From: Zygnema circumcarinatum
Taxonomy: Eukaryota > Streptophyta > Zygnematophyceae > Zygnematales > Zygnemataceae
DNA length: 64,000 bases
NCBI GenBank assembly: GCA_037447605.1
Contig: CM074806.1
Coordinates: 4,612,266 to 4,676,265 of the forward strand
Reading direction: 5' to 3'
The notes below the pieces were generated by a model. The model was not told where the DNA came from. It saw nothing but the letters and a program-made list of their open reading frames with translations, and searched no databases. This document shows positions 48,201-60,318 of this stretch, one piece after another. Numbering within the stretch: the stretch's first letter is position 1; each line of letters begins with the position of its first letter. Position numbers and translations under genes: made by a program.

Positions 48201-49687
48201 CTCCAAATTCATTTGCACGCTTCACCACAAGCTCTCCATTCTACAAATACAAAAAGTCATGCAAGGATATGTAAGAGAGGTGGGGGGACGAGAGGGTGAG
48301 ACAGAGGGCGGAAGAAAAAAGCGTCAGGGTTTGCACTGATGGTTCAAACTATATTTGCAAATGCCTGAATATCAAAGGAACGAAAACTCTTCCTCAGCAC
48401 TTGCTCTAAGAAGGAACAAAACTAAGTCCGTACTCATCAATAAAAATAATTATCCACATAATAGTTAACATTTGGACGAAACTCTGTAAGTTGAGAATGT
48501 TTTTTTTCCCACACTCTTGAGATTGCAACAGGAAGAGTACTACGAAAAGTAGGAGAATATAAATGTAGGTGCTTCTGTCCTTTTTCAACTTACTACGCAT
48601 GAACTTTTGAAGAATCGCCTCAGTAAGAACTTTTTCTTTCTCCAGGGCTTATTTCCCACTCTCCAACCATTGCCTAGCCCGCCAACCTCTTTACTCCTTC
48701 CATTTCCATATTGCCCCCTCCAACTCACTCTCTCTCCCATCTCCCGTCTCCCAACCTCTCTACCTCTCCCCCTCCCTTTCCATCTACCTCTCCCCCTCCC
48801 TTTACATCTACTTTCTTCCCTGATGCCTCCGCCTGACCCACCTTCTCCGCAGTAGGAGCAGCGTAGGAAGCCTTGTACACAGTGCCATACGCTCCCTCCC
48901 CAAGTTTCTTCCCCAACACAAGATCCCGCTGCGCAAGCTCAGCCAAGACAAAATGCAAAGTCAGCTTGAACATCAAATTCTCCAGTTTCACACCATCTCT
49001 ATGAGCGAGTACAAACAATTCCACAACGCCAACGGTACAAAATGTTGCAATGCCTTCTCCAAATATGCGCAAATGCTCTATCCCAAACCATGTTTGCTAG
49101 AAACAGACACACCCAACAACACACACTCTCTCTCTCTCTCACTCTGCATTCCAGGGGGGGGGGGGGAAATCGGGTCTTACTTTGGAACAATTGGGTCTCA
49201 GAAGCTGCTCCAACGGAGCTAGAACGAACATATCCCAAAAGCCGGGCGCCACTCCAGGCGTAGACCACAGATATGCTCCCAATATCATCACGAGAGATAT
49301 CCCTCCACCTGTCAGTTTGAATGCGTCTCCCGCAGGGAGAGTGCTTCTGTATACAATGTCCCCGCACTCCATGACCGTGCAGGGAAGCCCCACCCCCACT
49401 CCAAGCACGAGAGGAAGGCTGTCCAGGAGCTCGCCCATAGCCATGCACTGCACCTGCAGCCTACAATTACTATTACTTTTGTTATTCCTTTCATTTCTTT
49501 TCAACACTTGGCAATTTAGGGAGCGCTTCAGATGATGTTGGAGCCATTGTGAGTGAAGGGCTCTATCGCCCTCTGTGCCCGAGAGGCAGTGGCGTTGTGG
49601 AGAGTGCTTCAGTGCAGCGCTGGCTTGGGAAGCAGTAATAGGCGCTGCCCTGCATCCTGATGCCAGGCCCTGCTGCAGAACTATCAT
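45240..49687 (-). CDS. STN7: Thylakoid state-transition kinase STN7/Stt7
   Basis: Phosphorylates light-harvesting complex II when the plastoquinone pool is reduced, driving state transitions in the chloroplast. Exons in transcription order: 49687-49181, 48928-48842, 48240-48121, 47883-47782, 47588-47420, 47290-47197, 46874-46781, 46563-46507, 46147-45743, 45398-45240; phases fit, 597 residues (Arabidopsis 562). Order: a Ser/Arg/Gln-rich transit-like N-terminus, the lumenal pair Cys103 and Cys108 (CTVMEC, the redox-sensing spacing), a membrane helix ending [20 protein letters not shown], then the kinase: [10 protein letters not shown] loop, VVKRA lysine, [11 protein letters not shown] in place of DFG as in the family, [27 protein letters not shown], and a C-terminal [16 protein letters not shown]...WWNRW. 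All hallmarks of STN7 rather than STN8. Confidence 0.95.
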
Positions 49688-51369
49688 CTCTGCAGCAATT
49701 GAAGGATGCTTTCAAGAGGCCTCTTGAAAGACTTGCGAAATGAAGAAAAAGACGTGTATCTCGTCAGCAGCTGGCACGGATTCTGGAGCGCTTTTCTCTT
49801 TCCCTTTACAGTTTACTGTGTAGGCAGATTGCCAAACATTCAAGTGTTCGACTGCTTTCTTGTTCCCAAGAGATTGCTGCGCATGATCGCTGCACCTCTC
49901 TCCCTTCCCTTTCCTTCCGGTCTCACTGTCACACCACTCCTGAGCAGAGCCTCACTCTCATCATTTTGATTCTGAGCCTCAACTCAACTCAACAACATAT
50001 TGCTGCAGGCCCCTGCAACCTCATCAAGCCGGACTCTCACTATCTCTCTCTTTTCTCTCTCTCCCCCTTGCCCTCTCTCTCACCTCTTTCTCTCTCTCTC
50101 TCCTCTGGATACCAAATACCTCTAAATCTCTTCCTTTTCCCTGTAATCTTACAATAAAAAAAAAACAACAGAATGCTTAACAAATTGCTCCTCTCCCAAC
50201 TAATGCCCTCCCTCAAGCCCTCCCTCCAAGCCCTCCCTCCAAGCCCTCCCCCTCAGTGCCTGCCATACATCCTCCACTTCCAGAACTTGGTCTGTCTCCA
50301 AATATCCACAAGTGTGAATACGATAAACGACGGCTCCGAACGAACAGGTTTTGTGTGAACGGATCTTAAAAACCTAGATGCGTAACATTGTCGTTTCATG
50401 CATGGAGCCTCCGTTCGACCGACGTTGGAATCCGAGGTGTGAAATATTTGCTTACGTGACGCGTTTCCATTGGTTCTTGAATCGGATAAATTTTTTGTTT
50501 CATTTTTCTGCTCTGAATTTAATTTTTATTTCGCGAATTTGAAATTACAGGTTTGAGATAAATCTGAGGTCGTCTCTGATTGTTCAAAAATGGATCTGAT
50601 CCGACGTGGCACTACTGGACACGCGGGCGGGTGACGTGGTGGACACAGCAGATTTGTCGGCAGGATGGACAGGTGATGTGGCATTGACAGGCTATGCCAC
50701 GTGGTAGATTATCCCCGAACAATTGCCTGTGGAGAATCTTCACAGATTTTGAAAAATTCGAAACAAGTGGAGCGAGTTGACGGACGTTGGCAGAAAAAAT
50801 GGAAACCGGGCAGCAGACGAAAAAGGAGAACATTTCAATAAGGAGCTTCTGATTGGCGCCATCCGACGGCTCTGGCGCGCTCTTGCCACGTGCGGAACGA
50901 TCGGAGGGTCCCAAACGCGGCGCATTGGCATGGTAGAAACATCTGGGGGCTCAGATCCTCCAGCATGGAACCAACGACCAACCATTGGACCAAACCAACA
51001 TGTCCATTGGACCAAACCAATATGTCCATAGCTTTGCTCACATGCGCTCCCATGCCCATGCCCATGCCCATGCCCCTGCCCCTGCCCCTGCCCATTTACA
51101 AAACCAAGTGATACAAATTGAACGAGAGCAGCGCACACCTTTACAGCTGTTGTTGTCGTTGTTGTGGAGCGCAATGCTTTCATGCTGCTAGCCGCCTACG
51201 TCGGACACTATGTGTGACTCTGTTCTCCAAAGGAGCTGTTCCGTAAACAGTTGAACAGGGACAGCGTCCATGGAACAGGGCCGTTTCTACACAACAGCGG
51301 AATCCTGCAAGAGCCTACGCCTACGAGCCTACCTACGCCTTTCCCAACTGCAAACGCGATATGTACAAA
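49688..51369. other. Upstream region of STN7 up to an assembly gap
   Basis: No gene recognised. Contains CT-rich stretches (about 50040-50105), short CCCTCCAAG repeats (50205-50245), scattered CCACGTGG and CCAATGG/CCATTGG words (50690-51030), and a hexamer repeat CATGCC then CCTGCC at 51048-51096. The STN7 promoter must lie here. The last part may include the 3' end of the uS3 gene. Confidence 0.5.
51048..51096. repeat. Hexamer microsatellite (CATGCC)n/(CCTGCC)n
   Basis: Four CATGCC units followed by three CCTGCC units. Both arrays are short and clean. Confidence 0.85.
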
Positions 51370-51469
51370 NNNNNNNNNNNNNNNNNNNNNNNNNNNNNNN
51401 NNNNNNNNNNNNNNNNNNNNNNNNNNNNNNNNNNNNNNNNNNNNNNNNNNNNNNNNNNNNNNNNNNNNN
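51370..51469. other. Assembly gap of 100 N
   Basis: A run of exactly 100 N, which usually marks a gap of unknown size. It removes the end of the uS3 coding sequence. Confidence 0.99.
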
Positions 51470-54400
51470 AAGGCTTTGTGGCACCCATTTTGCCGGAAGG
51501 ATCGTGAGGAAGCATGATCTTCACCTTGATTCCAAGAACACCCTGCGCACAAAACGACAACAACCGATTTTGATCAATTTCATATAAACTACAACACGTC
51601 AACTCTGCGGTTTCTTCCTCTTCTTTGTTTCAGCAATTCAACTGTCACCCTCCCCGGCCAGCACTGGGTTTCACAACTTGGCAGAAGGAAAGGGAAACCA
51701 CCAGAAGCACCTAACAGATATTAATCTCTAGAGAATAAGTATATCGGTAGTCACGGCAGAATTCTGCCGTCACTTATGATGCTAATCTTGTTCCTGTCCC
51801 AGGTTCTTAAAGACACGTTCCCACTAGCTATTTCAACCATTCGAGGAACCCTAGATTCTCTCAACTACGCCCTTCCATATTCTAGGTAAATCCGGAGTCA
51901 TCGGCTCGTTGACCCACACAAGCAACATAGCCGCTCATGCCAGTTTTGAAAAAATATTAGAAACAAGCATCTCGAGGGAATGGATTGAGGGAATGTCCAG
52001 ACTAAACTACCGCTTAACAACGCTTAGCCACATAAATGTTCAACTGCATCGGACAAGCCTTTACCTGGCGAAGGAGAACGTGCCTAACAGCGCTGTCGAT
52101 GTAGTCTTTCACGGGCCCACCTGAAGAAATCATGTACCCGTCTTTGAACTTCATGCTCTTAGCACGCTGAGCACGGAGTTTCCCGCTGACAATCACCTGC
52201 AAACAGGGTTAAAATGAAAACATTACACCAAATACGGAGTGAAATGAACCAAATGAATGGAATAAAGGTGGCACTGAACAAGGAGTTTGATGACGACAAG
52301 TCTAACCACACAACTTAAAGATTGCTTCCACATAAAAGTGACAGGAATCAGCTACGAATCTCAAGCACAAGTCTACCCTCATCAGGCGTCCTTGGGAGTA
52401 GAATGAACTTTAAAGTCCTGAAGTATGTCTGCTTACATGACGATCTCACGGAATATGCCAACACGCAAATACATGCTCTCCTTGCTACTTCACTTTATGT
52501 TTTCACTTTATGTTTTCTGTTTCGTGGTGGGAGGGAGGGGAGGGGGAAAGGCGGGGGTATACAGAGCGGAAGCTGCACGAAGGGAGATTAGGGCGAACAG
52601 GGAGGGAGGAAAAGTGGGATAGGGCAGAAAACGCAGAAAGGAGACAAGAAGGAGCTTGGAGGACAGGAATTGGATAGGGAGGATGGGGCTTGAGAAGGAC
52701 AAGGCTGGGGAGTGAAGAGGAAAATGGACAGGACAGGAAAAAGGGATAGAAAGACGGAAGGAAAGAGTGAGCGACGATGCGTGATGGCATCCATAAATAA
52801 TTCATCACTAATAGTTTGAAGCACTAGTGAAGACACCTTACATCTCGATTATAGCCTAGAACCAAAGTAACAAGTCCGATCAACACAAATTGCATGTTCT
52901 CCTTCAAACGCCTAAAGAAGAACCCGCAGCAAGGTGAACTCCTTACCTCGCAACCCTTGGCCTCACTCTCCATGATGAAACGCAAGACACCATAGCAAGC
53001 CCTGTGTGCCCAGGAAACAAGACAATGATGACTAAGAAAGAAAACTTGAAAGGGACAGGGAGAGGGTGAGGGCGAAGCGAGGAATGACAGAGCATCCCCA
53101 CCATATCTTCAAACCATTCCAATCGTACGCCCCCAGATGAGGATTAAAAACCCACTTGCATTCAGAATTAAACAACTAAAATCAGTGATCGCCCTCATTT
53201 CTGTCAGAAAGTTACTTAAGTATGCACACCTGCGGACCGCAAGCCCGCCCAATAACTTGTAGCGGAGCGACTCCGCCTGTGCGATAGCGCACAGCCCCTT
53301 GTTTGCAACCTTCTCCGCATAGAGCTCCACAGTTCCTTCCGGGAAATTGAACCTCTTCTGCACTACAGAGGTCAGTTCACGAATACGGCGACCCTTCTCA
53401 CCTGTTGGTAACGCAGTCAGCCCCACATGATGGCATATCAGCTAAAGCAGGTTTTCGGCAAAGAAAGCCTCAAACAACAAATATGGTACAATTCACCACA
53501 TGTCCTTATCAGTCAATCCTCGTTGTAGAGACCGAAAAAAAGCAGTAGGCCAAAGGGTGTGAAGGTTGTCACATAAGGACTTGCTCCTTGAATGAGGAAA
53601 TCATTAAGAAGACCACTAAAGTGAAATTAACTTCGTCGTATCTCAAAACTGAAAGCTTTTGTTAGGTTTTTCTTCGGAGTGGACTTCAAAAACGAGTTCT
53701 TATGTTCATCTCCAAATGGCTCACGAGGGCCCGGTGTTCCATTTGAAACTAACTTTGTCCCCAAGAGACAGCTTCTACTGCTGTGACGAAGACAATGTAG
53801 GAATGGCAATTAAACAGTCTTGGTTGAAGAATGGCCCTTTCGAGGTCATATGTGGCGCGAGAAAGACCAAAAATTAAACTAGCAGCATCGCTGCTTGAAT
53901 CCATACCCACCGAGAACTTTCTGAGTAAGAGTGGCTCGAATGATGATCTCCACTCGCATGGGGGTGTTCCGCACTTCCACTCCCGAATATCCCTCCTCCG
54001 CGAGCTCCCTCGTGAGCATCTCATTGAGCTCAGCAAAGAAGACTCCATCGGCAACAAACTGCATCCCGGACCAAGAGAGCGTGGGAGAGTGAGAGAGAGA
54101 GAGGATTAAAACTCTCCAGTCGTCTTTTCACTGCGACAAGAAAAGAAGATGGGAAGACCTCTACCAAACGAGCTGATGCGAAGGGAAGTCAATGTCATAG
54201 TCAAAGGGTCGAATAGCTCCTGCATTTCTTAGTCCTATCTATCCACAAACTGTCTCTCCCTTTCAGAATTCCAGTGCACTATCACACCGTTCTCCTTAGC
54301 AAAAGCTGAAATCACTGTTTCCATACAGGCCTCCGGATGATTCAGACAGAAAGCAGGCCAAACAAACTCAAAAAGGTATTTCCTGCGCATTTTTTCTTTC

Positions 54401-54802
54401 CCTCCTCCCCCTTCCCTTTTCCCCGCCCCGCCTCTCTTTAAAAAGTCGTATAATCATGTCCAGAAACGAATCTCGCAAAATAAACAATACATGGGTAACA
54501 CAGCTCTCTATGCGTGCATAAAAACTCCAGGGATCCTTCCTTTCGTTCACACTGCAGTCTCGAAACCCTAATCGTACAGCAGTCAGCCAGAGGCTATGCA
54601 GCAAACCTAACCCTAACACTTACCAATAACCGTCATCCTGCCTCTTTCATTTAAGTGAAGCAAACCCTAAGTTTCCCTAGAATGCCTAGCAACAAACCTT
54701 AGCAGCCCTGCTAACCCTAATTAAAGCGTACAACCCCGTTCTTGCTTAAATTTTTTGGAGAATCAGCCGCACCTTCTTCTTCTTGTTCATTTGGGTTGCC
54801 AT
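51470..54802 (-). CDS. RPS3: 40S ribosomal protein uS3, 3' end lost in gap
   Basis: Part of the small ribosomal subunit head at the mRNA entry channel. Exons in transcription order: 54802-54773, 54058-53911, 53401-53230, 53001-52947, 52196-52065, 51542 to the gap at 51470; phases fit. About 203 residues are visible of the family's ~240; the missing part is the variable C-terminal tail. Seen: a short basic first exon ([10 protein letters not shown]), [21 protein letters not shown], the type 2 KH domain with [10 protein letters not shown] as its GxxG loop, [24 protein letters not shown], and [22 protein letters not shown]...[18 protein letters not shown]. Intron 1 carries four telo-box-like CCCTAA motifs. 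It is divergent from PEX19. Confidence 0.95.
52525..52775. repeat. Purine-rich tract in RPS3 intron 4
   Basis: A/G-rich plus-strand sequence within intron 52197-52946; pyrimidine-rich on the sense strand. Confidence 0.7.
54560..54722. promoter_or_regulatory. Telo-box-like CCCTAA motifs in RPS3 intron 1
   Basis: AAACCCTAA or AACCCTAA occurs near 54567, 54607, 54663 and 54713, all in the same orientation, inside the first intron (54059-54772). In plants, telo-boxes near the start of ribosomal protein genes are known regulatory elements; that role here is inferred. Confidence 0.5.
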
Positions 54803-55458
54803 GCTGGGCACGCTGCAGCTGTGGAGCTGAGAGGGGGAGAAGGTGAGTGAGGGGGGGAGAAAGGAGAGCGCTCCTCTGAAGGAGAGGGCAAAAGGAGCTC
54901 CCAAGAGGCGATGGCAGCCCTTTGAGGTTCAGGGCCGCGCCATTCTCAAAGGCACACGTGTAGTCGACGGTAAACATTCTGCCACGTGGCAGACGGTCTT
55001 GAATTGACGGTCCGAATGACACCGTACTGAAAGGACACATTTTTTTTTTTTTCGGAATATTGTTCGGTTGAAGAGAAGTTGAAGCATTTAGGTCTGAACA
55101 TTTTACACATTGAATCGCTCTCTATTGCCGCCGATGTTGGGAAGTGAAAAAATTACAAGTGTAGGCGCCACCTCCCTACTGGCGGTCAAAAGAGAATTTT
55201 TTTTATCCTGCCCAAACCTTGAAACTTTAGGATTCCTTTTTGTTTTTTAAACTTTTTAATCCTTTGCTCCTGAGGGGAAGCAGGTTGAGGGAGCCTCTTC
55301 TCACACTTGCCTCCTTTCTTTTCATGCGGAATGAAAGAAGTTGAAGCAAGAAATTGAGGCCCTCTTCTTCATTACATTTCTTCTCCTATTATTCCTTTTA
55401 TTTGTTTCTCTTCTTCTCCATTCTGTTACATTTGAACGGGCAGGTTTTGCTGCTCTCG
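54803..55458. promoter_or_regulatory. Divergent region between RPS3 and PEX19
   Basis: 656 bases between opposite start codons. It contains the palindrome GCCACGTGGC (54981-54990) and ACACGTGT just before it, a poly-T run (about 55040-55051), and a T/C-rich stretch close to the PEX19 ATG. No gene seen. Confidence 0.5.
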
Positions 55459-57415
55459 ATGGCAAGCGACGATCATGACCTCGACGAGCTCCTAGACAGT
55501 GCGGTTTTCTTGCCTCTCCTTTGCAGGACGGGGCCATGGCTTCTTCCAGTACATTTTCAAATGCCAATAGTCGGCTTCTCTTACCTTTGATGGCACACTA
55601 AAAGCGAGTCACTACGAGTCAGCAACCCTAATATTGCTTAAAGGCAAACAGTACATGTTCCCTTTGTTTTGAGATAAAGGTGGAAGATTCGGCTTGCGAA
55701 TTGTTGGAATATGTTCACACTCAGTACTGCGATGAATTCTGAAGTTCAGCTGTGTGGCTGATCTGCCGATTGCATGCAGGTGCTTTGGATGACTTCAAGC
55801 ATGTGGATATCAATCGAGCATCGACCAATGATGATGCGCAGACGAATCCTCCGAGTATTGCAGGGTAAGGAGATATGGCCTCCCTTATTTGCAGTTAACC
55901 CTTATGAAACCATGCCAGGTGAAGGCATGCACATCTTGCTCCGGGGACTCCATAGAGCTATGATTCTTTTTAGGCAGGCTCCTGAATTTGATGTTCATGT
56001 GGCTTCAATTTGACTGTTGTGGCAGGCAGGGTTCAGAGGAATCTGTCCATCCTCAGCCTTCTGGCGCTTCAGGATCGTCTGCTGCTTCCTTTTCTTCTTC
56101 TTCTTCGTTTTCTCCCTCGCCCTCCTCTTCTGCTGCTGGTCCCGCCTCTGGGCTGGGAATGGGACTGCCGAGTTTGCATCCGGTTCGGAAGCCGAAAGGG
56201 AACTCAAAGCAGCCGAAGGTGAAGTCAAAAGGGAAGGGGAATGGAAACGGCGAAGTTCCTGCCACTGCGTCACGGCCATTGTCTTCGACTTTGGAAAAAC
56301 TTGCAGAGCAAACGAGGCAGACAGTGGACAGCATGGACCCCGGAGAAGATGGAGAGTTAGACGCAGCCATGGCTGACAAGCTAGTCCAGCAGCTTGAAGC
56401 TCTTGGAGGAACTGATGTGAGAAGGCCGCATGAATGCTTCAACTCTGCTAAACCAGTTTACGTTAATTCAGCCTTTTGCTGTTAGCATGTTCTGAGTACC
56501 TTACGTAGCTGTACTTCCGGAAGCCTGTTGCATGTGTCCAGTTGTGCACTCAAACCTTTGAATTTGCTGGTAGTCGTCAAATGTAGCAAATTCTGCAGAC
56601 TCGGTGATGTTTGTCTAGCTGATGAAGTGCTATTTTTCCGTTATCGTAAGGTCCTGGTCTGCAGATAGTTTTGCAACTCTTCGGCATCCCTGTCACTTGT
56701 CATTCGTTTCGTTTTCTCTTACAAGGGACAACGTTGATTTGCCTTAGATTCTTGGATGCCTTTTTTTGCTCAAGTCCTGCAGGGACGGAGTTCTGAATGG
56801 AGGCTTAAGCTGACAAGAAGCTTTTATGGGGCTTCAGGACGTGCAGTCACTAATGGATAGCGTCATGCGCCAGTTGCTTTCGAAGGAGGTCTTACACGAG
56901 CCTATGCAAGAGATTGGGGATAGATATCCCTCCTGGTTAGAAGCAAACAGGAATTCCTTGAATGAAGAGGATTACCAGCGGTACACACAGCAGCATAGAT
57001 ATATTCAGGAGCTTTGCGAAGTCTATAGCAATTCGCCAAATGATTTTGAGAGGATAGTCGATCTTATGCAGCAGATGCAAAAGTGTGGCCAGCCACCTGC
57101 TGACATCATCAAGGAGCTTGCACCAGGTGTCAAGCTCGGAGAAGACGGGCTGCCCATGTGAGTTCTTTTACTGGAATGCCGCTTTAGGCAACATTTAGAT
57201 GTTAGCACAGAGATGGGATGGCATTGTCATCGCAGTTTCCTTAGAAGCGCTTCTAGAGCGTTATGCTTCTTAGAAACTTAGCGTTTGTGAGGTCTGTCAT
57301 GTTGATCTTGTGAAAGGGCTGATTTGGTGCACTTTTTCCGATTAATTGCTGTTGCAGTTTGGAGGATTCCACGCCTGGTATGGAAGGCCTTCCACCCAAC
57401 TGCGGGATGATGTGA
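55459..57415 (+). CDS. PEX19: Peroxisomal biogenesis factor 19
   Basis: Cytosolic receptor and chaperone that delivers peroxisomal membrane proteins to PEX3. Exons: 55459-55498, 55780-55864, 56026-56416, 56838-57157, 57358-57415; phases fit, 297 residues, within the family range. The N-terminus (DDHDLDELLDSALDDF) is the conserved PEX3-binding helix. A Ser/Pro/Lys-rich disordered linker fills exon 3. The C-terminal helical domain shows LLSKEVLHEPMQEIGDRYPSW, ERIVDLMQQMQKCGQPP and ELAPG. The protein ends in CGMM, a CaaX box expected to be farnesylated, as known for PEX19. The last 19 codons come from a separate exon; missing that splice would drop the CaaX box. Confidence 0.95.
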
Positions 57416-58165
57416 AACGTTTAGGGTTTGGGCCCTGCTTCCCTCTTATGAATAGGCCTTTTCGTACTCTTACATTGCAGGGGCCGACTGCATTAGGTCT
57501 CCCTGTGTTTCACCTCCGTGCTCACATTGCAGGGGCCAATTGCATTAGGTCTCCCACTCTTTCACCTCCGTGCTCCGTTCTTGGAGCCATCAACGTTCTT
57601 TACCCCCAGCTCGTGTCCTTCTTTCGTGACCAGATGGGCTAGCAGTCATCCATGTACTCTATTTCCAAATGTATAAATAACAATTGCGAACATTTTTGCT
57701 CCAGTAAGCTCGAGAGGACGGAAAACTCTTTCAAGGCCTCTCATTGCACTTGTGGACCGTGGCCTTTGTCGAGATGTCGGATCTTTTTACCCCAAAATTA
57801 AAAGTTGATTAACCAATGGTGTTTTCTTGATGTCTTGTGCTACGCAAAACAGTTTACAAAAGGGGGAAGTGGGGGAGAGAGAAGAGGGAGGTGGGAGAAG
57901 CGCGAGTAAGAGGGTGAGAGAGGTAGAGAGATGGAGAGAGACACGGGAGATAAAACTTTTAATTAGTAAAGTTTTGAATTCAGCATGCAAGCTAAGACAA
58001 GAAAAAGCAGAAATCTTCATGAAGCATCATTGTTCAATGCCAATGAAGCAAACTATCAGTTGTATATGTCGGTTCAGAGAACATCCTGAATATTGCAGGC
58101 TGTATGATGGTCAACAGGGATACCCAAGTGTAAATACATTTCGTTTTTTTTTTAAACTTCCGCCA
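57416..58165. other. PEX19 3' flank
   Basis: No gene seen. It includes a 50-base direct repeat around TGCATTAGGTCTCCC (about 57480-57575), an AATAAC-containing AT stretch near 57665-57685 that could hold the poly(A) site, and a GA-rich patch near 57865-57950. Confidence 0.45.
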
Positions 58166-58373
58166 TTAGGGGGGGGTCAGACTTAATACATGGCCAAATC
58201 AATTTAGTAAGCCTGTCGTCGGGCGAATTAAGCATTGGCTAGGTACGCATTTCGGTACGGCTGGGTTCGGCGGAGCCACGGATCCCGATCCGAAATTCGT
58301 ACACGAAACTTTTACTTTAGTATACTAAATTCGGGAATTTAGTACGCTCCGGGCTAAGTCTGACTCCCCCTAA
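58166..58373. mobile_element. Small TIR element (MITE-like), about 208 bp
   Basis: Left end TTAGGGGGGGTCAGACTTA; the right end is the reverse complement of TTAGGGGGAGTCAGACTTA. With TA as the outer dinucleotide, this fits a Tc1/mariner (Stowaway-like) element with a TA duplication. The interior has CGGTACG words and a palindrome around AAATTCGGGAATTT. No coding sequence. Confidence 0.6.
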
Positions 58374-58554
58374 TCTAATCTAATCCATGCACGGTAACAA
58401 CACGTTGGAACATTTCTGAAATTTTTCCCTTTTTTTTTTTTTTTCTCTTTTTTCTGACACGTCCTTAGCATGCCTCGGCCCATGATCTCCGCCGTCCTAA
58501 TTTTCGTGCCAATGAAGCACTGTCGAATAGGCTTGCTCAATCAGCGGCTTGGAC

Positions 58555-58740
58555 AGGTCGGACCGTTGGATCAACCATTGGAAGAGAGATGTGGCACTCA
58601 ACCATTGGAATGGTTGCCAACCATTGATCCGCGACCTTGCCAACCATTGCCAATGATTGCAACCATTGGATTCAATGGTTGTTAACCACTGATTTGCGAC
58701 CCAAGCAACCATTGCCAATGGTTGCAATGGCCATTCAATG
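58555..58740. repeat. Cluster of CCATTGG/GGTTGCCAA decamers
   Basis: About ten copies of AACCATTGG or CCAATGGTTG words in both orientations, separated by short unique spacers containing GATCCGCGACC or GATTTGCGACC. Confidence 0.85.
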
Positions 58741-59594
58741 CTATTTGTTCACTCAGAAGGTCAACATCATCGCCCCTGGTTGGGGTCCCAGGTAATGATG
58801 TGGCACCACGCTCCAACTTTGGACTCGGTCAAAGTGAGAGAGAATAGTTCCTCGTGGTTCCCCATGCTGATGTTGGCCATGTACATTTGATGGCATCATC
58901 GCCATCGTGAGATCACACCTTTAGATTCCTTTGCCATCCCTTGTCCATTTTCCACTCAGTTCTAGATGTTGCTTTTGTCCATGGGTAATTGACTAATTGA
59001 AGGCATCGCTATCAACGCGAGTGAATCTGGATCAACGCTTGATCCAGATCCACTTCAACAAATGCGCATTGACAAAGAAGACAGACTAAGATGGAGAACC
59101 ACGAGCGACCTAGGGACGAAAGGAGACCTTTGAGTGAAAATCTGCTTCTTCGCCCAACAACATGACATTGTTTTAGTTCTATGAGGCCTATCGAAATACT
59201 TCCTGTTTAGAGTTAGTTGCAGTTCTATGCGTAAAATATAAAAACTATTTTGAACTGAATGTGCGCCCGAATCTCCACACCACCTCCCCCACTCCTCCCG
59301 CCCCATGGAGGGAAGCACAGAGAGAGCTAAGCTTCAGGCGGGCGTCCAAGCTCTCCCGCGGTAAGCAGAAAGTTTGACCTCTACTCTGACCTCTGCTGTA
59401 ATGGGAGTCCAGGTACCGGTCTGGCGGGTCAGCAAGGAGGCGTGAGGGGTAGAGAGAGAGAGAGAGAAAAGCCGGTTTCCGGGTTGAATGCCGTTGCATT
59501 CGCCCCCGCCCCTATACGCTTCCCCCGTCGAACCCTCTACCAGCATGAGGGACCGGAAGCAGGGCCCACCACAGGCGAGACGCCGCGTGGCTGG
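58741..59594. other. Intergenic DNA before the retrotransposon remnants
   Basis: No gene recognised. One GATCAACGCTTGATCCAGATCC word near 59030 echoes the repeat at 25440. The rest is unique. Confidence 0.4.
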
Positions 59595-59891
59595 TGTAGC
59601 CCGTGGCGGATCGCCACGTGGAATATATGTCAGCGCTCGGCCCAAAGCCGTCGCACGAGGTTCGGCGTCGTCGCATATACGACGCGCGCATACGACGCGC
59701 ATATGCGACACGCGACCGACACCCGCGCGCGGCGCCTGCCGAAAGGCGGCGCGCGTCCGTACGCGCGCGGTCCTAGTATGTCGGTCCCCCGGCAGTCCGG
59801 TCTCTGACCGGACTGACAGGCGGTACGGACGAACCGTACGGAGATCTCCGCGGTGCGTGTAGCGCCCCGGTGGCTGTAGCGTTTCGCTACA
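59595..59891 (-). mobile_element. Probable Ty3/gypsy 3' LTR, copy A
   Basis: On the minus strand the boundary reads a purine tract AGGGGGGGAGCAA followed by TGTAGCGAAACGCTACA, a classic polypurine tract plus LTR start. The proposed far end is GGGCTACA at 59595. The very start of the LTR is itself a hairpin. CG-rich with repeated CGCGCATACGACG words. The end point is tentative because no partner LTR is in the window. Confidence 0.45.
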
Positions 59892-59938
59892 TTGCTCCCC
59901 CCCTAAAAAGATCGTGACGTCCTCGTCACGGGAGAAGA

Positions 59939-60318
59939 CTAAGGCAAAGCAGCCCGCAGCTTCAACGGTTTCCGCCGAAGTCTGCGTGAGGTCCGGGAGG
60001 GCTCGGCTACAACCCCGGTCAAGTCCCTTTCCGAGTTGCGCGCGGACTGCACAGGGACACCCCGTGCAGTCCGTGCCCGCTCACCAGCGGCCTGCGCCTC
60101 CCAATATAAGTTCACGAGCTCATGGCAATGGGTCAAATTGCTTTCTTTCTCCCACGTGCTATGTTCAACCCCATAGCCCAGCCACTTCACGAGATATTCG
60201 TGGCGGGAGGACTGACCCCTTTTCACAGTTCGGTGGGTTTGAATGGACTCGACCTCGTACTCGAGGTCGCCTTCAATATCCACTGGGGGTGGAGGTGGCT
60301 GGATCCTCCCGTGTCACG
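59939..60318 (-). pseudogene. Truncated Ty3/gypsy chromovirus: chromodomain end of polyprotein, copy A
   Basis: The minus-strand frame 60283-59939 encodes a chromodomain (LEYEVESIQTHRTVKRG, then RHEYLVKWLGYGVEHSTWE) followed by a basic tail, which is the C-terminus of a chromovirus integrase. Similarity to copy B stops near 60318, where unrelated sequence begins. All upstream gag, protease, reverse transcriptase and RNase H parts are absent. Confidence 0.8.
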
